Part shown: in pieces, positions 58,537 through 64,000 of the stretch
Numbering within the stretch: position 1 is the stretch's first letter
How the letters are laid out: every line of letters starts with the position of its first letter
NCBI RefSeq assembly: GCF_014653195.1
Contig: NZ_BNAH01000008.1
Span: 62,001-126,000 of the forward strand
DNA from: Thalassotalea profundi
GTDB lineage: Bacteria; Pseudomonadota; Gammaproteobacteria; Enterobacterales; Alteromonadaceae
Reading direction: 5' to 3'
DNA: 64,000 nt
Program-made: the position numbers and the translations under genes
The notes under the pieces: model-generated
Databases searched by the model: none
What the model saw: the letters and a program-made list of their open reading frames with translations, nothing else
What the model was told of the DNA's origin: nothing

Positions 58537-58986
58537 ATGACAACGCAACCCTCTAAAATTTCAAATGATGCTTTACAACTTTATCAAGAAGTATTGCTTA
58601 AACATCATAAAACGCCCACTGGTTTTGAAGTTGAAATTAATAACACTCATAGTGCCGATGGGGTTAATGCTGCTTGTGGCGATGAAATTGTTGTTTATGC
58701 TCAAGTGGAAGCTGGAACTATTACTGCACTTGGATTTTCTGGTGATAGTTGTGCTATTTGTCGCGCCTCTGCTTCGATTATGTGCAGCTACTTAACTAAT
58801 GTAGAAGTTGATCAGGTTGAAGCTATTATTGAACATACCATTAGTATTATTAACTCTACTCATACCGATGAATTAATCTGTGCTGAAGTTTTACAACCTT
58901 TACTTGCTGTGGGGAAGTTTCCCGTGAGAAGGCAATGTGCTATTTTACCTTGGCGAACTTTTGTAAAAGCCGTATTAGAAAGCTAA
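58537..58986 (+). CDS. SufU-like sulfur acceptor / scaffold
   Basis: This 149-residue IscU-fold protein keeps the Bacillus SufU zinc ligands at a constant offset: Cys47 and Asp49 (AACGDE), Cys72 (GDSCAIC) and Cys134 (RRQCAILPW). SufU accepts persulfide sulfur from SufS by ligand exchange at the zinc. It is immediately downstream of the desulfurase gene. SufU is typical of Gram-positives, so it is unusual beside a SufS in a gammaproteobacterium, where SufE normally has this role. An extra Cys75 is next to the third ligand. Confidence 0.87.
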   Translation: MTTQPSKISNDALQLYQEVLLKHHKTPTGFEVEINNTHSADGVNAACGDEIVVYAQVEAGTITALGFSGDSCAICRASASIMCSYLTNVEVDQVEAIIEHTISIINSTHTDELICAEVLQPLLAVGKFPVRRQCAILPWRTFVKAVLES

Positions 58987-59059
58987 GAGCACGCCTTAAG
59001 TAATCTAACCGTACCTATTTAACTTATATTTAATTTGTTTTTAATTATCGAGTAAAACA

Positions 59060-60073
59060 ATGCAAGAAAACTGGTTACAGCTCATTCAGCATTTTAACGT
59101 TAATGAACGTTTCATACTTGCTACTATTTGTGCCACAAAAGGTTCTACTTATCGGAAAACAGGTACTATGATGCTGATTTCAGCTGATGGAAAGTGTACC
59201 GGGTTACTCAGTGGTGGCTGTTTAGAGGCTGATATTTGTTTACACGCACAACAAGTGCTTACTGAGAACAAATCTTTAATTGTGAATTACGACTTAAAAG
59301 CGGATAGTGAACTTTTATGGGGCTTGGGGTTAGGCTGTGACGGCGCTATTGATATTTTATTGCAACCGTTAACCCCCGAAAATAATCATTTAGCTTTTGA
59401 ACAAGTGATCTCGGCGATAAAACAAAGAAAATCAGGTCTATATTGTCAAAAAATAAATACTCAAGAAATACCATCCTCGACTTACCTTGAGGGTGAATAT
59501 TGTGCAAATTCATTAACTAGTCATTTTTCAGAGCATGAAAATTCAGAACTACTGGTGACTCCCATAACACCACCCATTTCAATTGTGATATGCGGTGCTG
59601 GACCTGATGTAGAACCTGTCGTCCAACTGCTATTGCAAATGGGCTGGCAGGTTGAAATTTGGGATCACCGTCAACAATACCTTGACCAAGCATGCTTCGC
59701 TCTTTGTACTAAAAGAAAGATCCGAGCAGAGCATATAAATAAGGATGATTTTACATTGTTTGATGGCGCAGTGATCATGACGCACAACTTAGCATCTGAC
59801 ACAGTTATTGTTGAAAAAGCCTGGCAATCTTCATTATCTTATATTGGTGTATTAGGCCCAAAAGGACGTCGTAATAAAATAATGGCACCATTGATGTTGA
59901 ATGAAAAGCAAATACAAGGGCGTTTGTATGGGCCTATTGGTTTAGACATAGGTGGAAGAGGGCCACAAGCGATAGCCTTGTCAATTGCTGCACAAATACA
60001 ACAGCACTTTAGTCATGAAAATACGCGCTTTAATGTGGTAATGCCTTACATTTTGAAAAATAATTCATTATGA
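59060..60073 (+). CDS. XdhC/CoxI-family molybdenum-enzyme maturation protein
   Basis: This 337-residue protein has the XdhC N-terminal domain (ATKGSTYRKTGTMML, SGGCLE at 52-56) and a C-terminal Rossmann domain (ICGAGPDVEPV, then YIGVLGPKGRR). XdhC binds molybdenum cofactor, helps its sulfuration by a cysteine desulfurase, and delivers it to xanthine-dehydrogenase-type enzymes. It overlaps mocA by four bases (ATGA) and follows the SufS-SufU pair by 73 bases. No hydroxylase structural genes are in the window. Confidence 0.9.
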   Translation: MQENWLQLIQHFNVNERFILATICATKGSTYRKTGTMMLISADGKCTGLLSGGCLEADICLHAQQVLTENKSLIVNYDLKADSELLWGLGLGCDGAIDILLQPLTPENNHLAFEQVISAIKQRKSGLYCQKINTQEIPSSTYLEGEYCANSLTSHFSEHENSELLVTPITPPISIVICGAGPDVEPVVQLLLQMGWQVEIWDHRQQYLDQACFALCTKRKIRAEHINKDDFTLFDGAVIMTHNLASDTVIVEKAWQSSLSYIGVLGPKGRRNKIMAPLMLNEKQIQGRLYGPIGLDIGGRGPQAIALSIAAQIQQHFSHENTRFNVVMPYILKNNSL

Positions 60074-60687
60074 AAAAGCCTATCGCTATTGTCATTCTAG
60101 CAGCAGGTTGTTCTCGTCGTTTAGGGCAAAATAAACAATTAATCAGTGTTGAAGGCCAAGCGTTAATTACACGTCAATGCTGCGAGTTACTTCGTCTTGA
60201 ATTACCTATTTATTGTGTTGTTGGCTATCAGATAGATGAGATGAAGCTAGTTTTAAAAAAAGTGCCTAAAATAAACCTTATTGACAATAATCAATGGTCT
60301 GAAGGATTAGGGGGGTCTATTGCTTTAGCAACAGACTTATTAAAGGATCAATTTGAGCAATTGTTATTTGTGTTAGGTGATCAATGGCAATTAAGTGCGT
60401 GTAAGTTAAATGCTTTTATCCAGTCACACAATTTAACCCAAGACAGAATTACCATAGCGACAAATAATCAGAACTTAACAAACCTGTCCCTTTCTGAATT
60501 ATCGCCCCCCGTTATTTTTCCTGTAAATTATTATAATGAACTCTGCTTATTACAAGGTGAGTCGGGTGCAAAAGTTGTATTGAAAACACATAAGCAAAAA
60601 ATCACACCATTTTACTTACCAGAAGCGTTTGTTGATTTAGATACGCAAGAACAATTAACTAAATTAAGATCAATTTACCCAGAATGA
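60070..60687 (+). CDS. mocA: MocA-like molybdenum cofactor cytidylyltransferase
   Basis: This 205-residue GT-A nucleotidyltransferase opens IVILAAGCSRRLGQNKQL, the MobA/MocA pattern. It also has FVLGDQWQL with the metal aspartate, and LQGESGAKVVL near the end. MocA adds CMP to Mo-molybdopterin for xanthine-dehydrogenase-family enzymes. Coupling with xdhC through the ATGA overlap favours MocA over MobA. Cytoplasmic. Confidence 0.85.
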   Translation: MKKPIAIVILAAGCSRRLGQNKQLISVEGQALITRQCCELLRLELPIYCVVGYQIDEMKLVLKKVPKINLIDNNQWSEGLGGSIALATDLLKDQFEQLLFVLGDQWQLSACKLNAFIQSHNLTQDRITIATNNQNLTNLSLSELSPPVIFPVNYYNELCLLQGESGAKVVLKTHKQKITPFYLPEAFVDLDTQEQLTKLRSIYPE

Positions 60688-60767
60688 TGACTAAGTATTT
60701 CAAATTTTCATTTAGTTGTTAAAATAGCGCACATAAAAATGTTTGATAATGACTAAACAGGATCATC

Positions 60768-61319
60768 ATGGCATCACTTCAAGATCAATTGTTAAAAGCG
60801 GGTTTAACAACTAAGCAAAAGACTCGACAAGCCAATTCCGATATGCGAAAAAAAAATAAGCAAAAGCGCAGTGGTGTAAAGGTAGAGGTCAGTTTACAAG
60901 AACAGGTAAAACAAGATCTTGAAAAGGCGCGCTTAGCAAAACAAGAAAAAGATAACGCGCTTAATGAAGAGAAAAAAAAGCAACTTGCGCAGAAAGAATT
61001 ACAACAGCGTATTTTACAAATTTTAAATAGCCATCAATTTAAAGCACCGCAGGGAGAAGCGGTATATAATTACAATTTTAATGGCGTTGTTAAAAAACTT
61101 TATGTCGACGAAGTTACTCATAAAGCTCTAGTTAATGGCCGATTAGCACTGTGTGGTTTTGATAATATGACTTATGTGGTTACTCGTGAAACCGCCGAGA
61201 AAATAGCAACACTCGATAGTCACATTATCTTAGTGAAAAATGATAAAACTGAAACTGAGCAAGTTGATGAAGATGACCCATATGCTGATTACCAGATCCC
61301 CGATGATTTAATGTGGTAA
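60768..61319 (+). CDS. DUF2058 (YaiL-like) protein
   Basis: This 183-residue protein starts MASLQDQLLKAGLTTKQK, the DUF2058 N terminus. A long charged coiled-coil (residues 20-85, rich in Lys, Glu and Gln) follows, then a compact C-terminal domain (HQFKAPQGEAVYNYNF). Members co-purify with nucleic acids and are described as nucleoprotein or polynucleotide-associated, but the function is not settled. It is monocistronic, with its own ribosome-binding site (CAGGATC). Confidence 0.88.
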   Translation: MASLQDQLLKAGLTTKQKTRQANSDMRKKNKQKRSGVKVEVSLQEQVKQDLEKARLAKQEKDNALNEEKKKQLAQKELQQRILQILNSHQFKAPQGEAVYNYNFNGVVKKLYVDEVTHKALVNGRLALCGFDNMTYVVTRETAEKIATLDSHIILVKNDKTETEQVDEDDPYADYQIPDDLMW

Positions 61320-61421
61320 ATATTTGTCGCGTTAAACCATATTATTTTTCTTGTCTTTCACTTGGTTGAAAGCCTATTTTGCTACGTAAATGTAGCGTGA
61401 TTTTATTTTGGATTTTTATTT

Positions 61422-61793
61422 ATGTTTATTATTCGCTGGATTATTGGTCGAATTATTTTAGTATTAAATTTTATATTTTCTCCCTCATCACCTAAGTTAA
61501 CTAAAGCGCAACAAAGTGCACTTGACGAGCAACTTAATCATTTAAGTTTATATCAACTACCTGCGTGCCCATTTTGTGTAAAAGTGCGTAGAGCTATGAA
61601 ACGTAATGGATTTAATATCGAATTAAAAAATATTAATCAGCAGAGTAACTATCAGGATGAATTAATCAAATATGGTGGTAAACGTAAAGTACCTTGCTTA
61701 CGCATTGCTAATGCAGATGGTACTGATACTTGGATGTATGAATCTTCTGATATAGTGGCTTATTTAGAGCAGTTTTCTGTAAAAGCGGCATAA
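61422..61793 (+). CDS. Membrane-anchored glutaredoxin-like protein
   Basis: This 123-residue protein has an N-terminal hydrophobic helix (residues 3-20), a linker, then a glutaredoxin fold with dithiol site Cys49-Pro-Phe-Cys52. The TVP-like motif is KVPCL and the C-terminal helix is YESSDIVAYL. The anchor distinguishes it from GrxA/GrxC. By the positive-inside rule (basic residues on both sides) the topology is unclear; a cytoplasmic face is more likely. It lies just before msrPQ on the same strand. A small hairpin (GCTAC/GTAGC, 61381-61396) precedes it. Confidence 0.85.
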   Translation: MFIIRWIIGRIILVLNFIFSPSSPKLTKAQQSALDEQLNHLSLYQLPACPFCVKVRRAMKRNGFNIELKNINQQSNYQDELIKYGGKRKVPCLRIANADGTDTWMYESSDIVAYLEQFSVKAA

Positions 61794-61832
61794 TTAACCC
61801 TATCGTTGAATACTTTCTATTGTTTATCAGGT

Positions 61833-61860
61833 CTATTAATTATCTCTTATAAATTAATAG
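61833..61860 (+). promoter_or_regulatory. Inverted repeat overlapping the msrP ribosome-binding site
   Basis: CTATTAATT (61833-61841) and AATTAATAG (61852-61860) form a perfect 9-bp inverted repeat with a 10-base loop. The right arm and next base hold ATAGG, the only Shine-Dalgarno-like sequence before the msrP ATG at 61870. In RNA the stem would hide the ribosome-binding site; in DNA it could be an operator. Confidence 0.4.
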
Positions 61861-61869
61861 GCTGATATT

Positions 61870-62868
61870 ATGCTGATCAAACTTCCTCCGAACTGGAAAA
61901 TTCCTTCTAATGAGGTTACTGATGAATCTGTTTACCGCCAACGCCGGACATTACTTAAAAGTATGGGGTTTTTAGGCGCAGGAACTTTATTGTCACCTTC
62001 TGCTCATTCGTTAGATTGGTTTACAAAAGAGCCTAAAGTTACATTTGAAACACAAGCATTACAATATGAAAAGCAAGCACTAGGGCAACAAGTGTTAACG
62101 CCTGAAAGCAAAGTTATTAGCCATAATAATTTTTATGAATTTGGTACAGCAAAAAGTGATCCTTTCAATAATTCTCAGGGCTTTAAAGTAGAACCATGGC
62201 AACTAAAAGTATCAGGTGAAGTCGAAAACCCCATAACCTTAAATTATGATGATTTAACCTCAATGTTTACATTGGAAGAGCGTATATACCGATTACGCTG
62301 TGTGGAAGCATGGTCGATGGTTATTCCATGGGTAGGTTTTCAATTGTCTTCTCTCATTGCTAAAGCTAAGCCATTATCAACGGCGCAATATGTGGCTTTT
62401 GAAACACTTGAAGATCCAAAGCAAATGCCAGGACAAGCCAATCGAAGACTTGGTGGTGGCATCAGTTATCCTTATGTTGAAGGATTACGAATTGATGAAG
62501 CTTCAAATCCATTAACATTAATGGCTGTTGGATTATATGGTAAGACTTTACCGCCTCAAAATGGCGCGCCCATTCGATTAGTGGTGCCCTGGAAGTATGG
62601 TTTTAAAAGTATCAAATCAATCGTGGGTATTAAATTATTAAAAACTCAACCACCAACGACATGGAATCGTTTGGCTGCAAATGAATATGGTTTTTATGCC
62701 AATGTTAATCCTGAAGTCGATCATCCTAGATGGAGTCAGGCAAGTGAGCGTCGAATTACTACGGGTGGTTTACTTGCTCGAAACCGTATCGAAACACAAA
62801 TGTTTAACGGTTATGGTGACGAGGTTGCTCATCTATATAAAGGTTTGGATTTACGGAAAAATTATTAA
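61870..62868 (+). CDS. msrP: Periplasmic protein-methionine-sulfoxide reductase, catalytic subunit
   Basis: This 332-residue molybdoenzyme of the sulfite-oxidase fold has a twin-arginine signal ([15 protein letters not shown], Arg25-Arg26). The molybdenum ligand is Cys144 in [10 protein letters not shown], and [12 protein letters not shown] is near the C terminus. MsrP repairs oxidised methionines in periplasmic proteins, taking electrons from the quinone pool through MsrQ, encoded by the next gene with a one-base overlap. The family length is 334. Confidence 0.96.
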   Translation: MLIKLPPNWKIPSNEVTDESVYRQRRTLLKSMGFLGAGTLLSPSAHSLDWFTKEPKVTFETQALQYEKQALGQQVLTPESKVISHNNFYEFGTAKSDPFNNSQGFKVEPWQLKVSGEVENPITLNYDDLTSMFTLEERIYRLRCVEAWSMVIPWVGFQLSSLIAKAKPLSTAQYVAFETLEDPKQMPGQANRRLGGGISYPYVEGLRIDEASNPLTLMAVGLYGKTLPPQNGAPIRLVVPWKYGFKSIKSIVGIKLLKTQPPTTWNRLAANEYGFYANVNPEVDHPRWSQASERRITTGGLLARNRIETQMFNGYGDEVAHLYKGLDLRKNY

Positions 62869-63467
62869 TGCCTATTAGTCTTAATCAACACACTATGATG
62901 ATTAAAATAGCTATTCATTTCTTGTGTTTAGTTTTGTTAGTAAACCAATACTGGCTGGCACTTAATGATGATTTAGGAGCAGATCCTGTTGAAGCTATCT
63001 TGCACTTTACTGGTATTGGGGCATTTAATTTACTTATTCTCAGTTTGAGTATTTCGCCATTAGTTCGTATTTTTAAATTTACATCATTCATTCATTACCG
63101 ACGACTTTTAGGCTTATATTGTTTCTTATATGTGCTTGCTCATTTACTCAGCTTTCTTGCTTTTGAAGTACAATTTGATTGGCAATTATTTCTCAATGAA
63201 ATTATTGAAAGGCCCTATATGACTTTTGGCATGATAGCATTTGTTATTTTATTATTATTGACAATAACTTCTATTGATAAAATTAAACGTCAAATGAGAA
63301 AGTCTTGGCAAAAGCTACATCATTGGGTTTATTTAGTAATTGTTTTAGCAAGTATTCACTTTTATATGTCGGTAAAGTCAGATATTACTGAGCCGTTAGT
63401 GTATGCCTTAATTTCATTGATATTACTTAGTTTTCGCTGGAAGAAACTCTTTAAATATTTTCGTTAA
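62868..63467 (+). CDS. msrQ: Heme-binding membrane subunit of the MsrPQ system
   Basis: This 199-residue protein has about six membrane helices and the ferric-reductase-like pattern: HFTGIGAFNLLILSLSISP, RRLLGLYCF with LYVLAHLLSF, and KLHHWVYLVIVLASIHFY. The His residues in the helices would ligate b-type heme. It passes electrons from quinol to MsrP. Its ATG overlaps the msrP stop (TAATG). Confidence 0.95.
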   Translation: MPISLNQHTMMIKIAIHFLCLVLLVNQYWLALNDDLGADPVEAILHFTGIGAFNLLILSLSISPLVRIFKFTSFIHYRRLLGLYCFLYVLAHLLSFLAFEVQFDWQLFLNEIIERPYMTFGMIAFVILLLLTITSIDKIKRQMRKSWQKLHHWVYLVIVLASIHFYMSVKSDITEPLVYALISLILLSFRWKKLFKYFR

Positions 63468-63654
63468 TTATTTTCTATTTAGTACTTACTATACTGGTAA
63501 TATTACCGAGTGATGATTTTAGTTGCTGTTGGTCTTATATATTTGACGGCCTGTCGCAGAACACTCGTTGACACTTCCCTCAAGCTTGCTCAATCTTCTA
63601 ATTCATAATATCTTTTATAAATAATAATATTATGGCTTATAAGAGACCCTACCT

Positions 63655-64000
63655 ATGAATAAATATCTACCGTCAATCTTGGTGACGGCGATATCAGTTG
63701 CATTAACAGGCTGTTTGCAAACTGATGCGCAAGATGAAAAAGTTCTTATCAATAAAAATCCTTATCCCAGTGCATACAAAGTATTACCTTCGCAAATGAC
63801 CTTGATAAAAAATGCTATCGTTCTTACTGGTACCGGCGAGCGTCTTGATAACGCTGATTTGCTTATGGAAAATGGCAAAATAGTCAAAGTAGGTGAAAAC
63901 TTATCATCAAGCGATGCTATTGAGGTGGATGCGAATGGTAAATGGGTAACCCCAGGTATTATTGATGTACATTCACATTTAGGCGTTTATCCTAGTCCTT
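63655..64000 (+). CDS. Amidohydrolase-family lipoprotein (5' part, cut by window end)
   Basis: An open frame from ATG 63655 runs off the window, giving 115 codons. It starts with a signal peptide and lipobox (VALTGC, Cys22). Then come the beta-sandwich start of an amidohydrolase (ILIKNAIVLTG-like, here LIKNAIVLTGTGE) and the metal-binding VTPGIIDVHSHLG, where the HxH pair binds the first metal. Family members hydrolyse dipeptides, imides or related amides in the periplasm. The catalytic remainder is not visible, so the substrate cannot be given. Confidence 0.85.
   Translation, partial: MNKYLPSILVTAISVALTGCLQTDAQDEKVLINKNPYPSAYKVLPSQMTLIKNAIVLTGTGERLDNADLLMENGKIVKVGENLSSSDAIEVDANGKWVTPGIIDVHSHLGVYPSP

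Noticed and set aside
57312..58986. Part of a standard SUF operon
   Set aside because: sufB, sufC, sufD and sufE/sufA are absent, and the neighbours are xdhC and mocA.

Overview
The window is AT-rich chromosomal DNA from a marine gammaproteobacterium of the Alteromonadales, most like Colwellia or Thalassotalea. This is inferred from gene order and protein character, not from a database match. The supports are the lptD-surA-pdxA-rsmA-apaG-apaH string with djlA divergent from it, ispB divergent from rplU-rpmA-obgE, DUF2058 and DUF2750 proteins, two PEP-CTERM proteins, and many chemotaxis and membrane proteins. I saw no rRNA, tRNA, CRISPR array, insertion sequence, integrase or prophage gene.

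Layout. 1-5.7 kb: an HPP-family membrane protein, a GMC oxidoreductase, a PEP-CTERM protein and a CstA-family transporter. 6.1-8.5 kb: the two-gene carboxynorspermidine (or carboxyspermidine) dehydrogenase/decarboxylase polyamine route, then a ketoacyl-ACP-synthase-III-like enzyme and an HDOD protein. 11-14.2 kb: a MarR regulator, a lone CHMI-type isomerase and a FecA-like TonB receptor. 14.3-17.1 kb: a PDC-sensor protein with no output domain, and a Cache chemoreceptor. 17.2-20.6 kb: a minus-strand operon of a Tat-lipoprotein GH109 glycosidase, a sugar-1-phosphate nucleotidyltransferase and a NahK-like kinase, which reads as an alpha-GalNAc release and UDP-sugar salvage route. 20.8-27 kb: a YhhN protein, then a LysR gene divergent from gcdH, a fused E1 alpha/beta 2-oxoacid dehydrogenase and a FabD-like acyltransferase that lacks the malonyl-binding arginine.

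27-45 kb is mostly core: a TPR protein, a solute-binding protein, ispB, rplU-rpmA-obgE, folA, a radical SAM protein, DUF2750, a second chemoreceptor, and the apaH-to-lptD string. amgK and murU (peptidoglycan amino-sugar recycling) lie between lptD and djlA. 45-50 kb is an arsenic operon: an ArsC-ArsR fusion, Acr3, a CX5R phosphatase, an ars-type GAPDH and ArsJ. A 16-bp tandem repeat lies in its promoter region.

50-57 kb: a second PEP-CTERM protein, DUF3530, pheA with an upstream phenylalanine-rich leader peptide and attenuator, MAPEG, and a penicillin-acylase-family hydrolase. 57-64 kb: SufS and SufU homologues next to xdhC and mocA, which suggests a molybdenum-hydroxylase maturation cluster. 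Then come DUF2058, a membrane-anchored glutaredoxin, msrPQ (periplasmic methionine sulfoxide repair by a molybdoenzyme), and the start of a lipoprotein amidohydrolase cut by the window edge.

Candidates for less-described biology are the GH109/uridylyltransferase/kinase operon, the SufS-SufU-XdhC-MocA cluster, the gcdH-E1-acyltransferase operon and the PDC sensor without an output domain. The pheL attenuator is a small gene that standard gene callers would probably miss.
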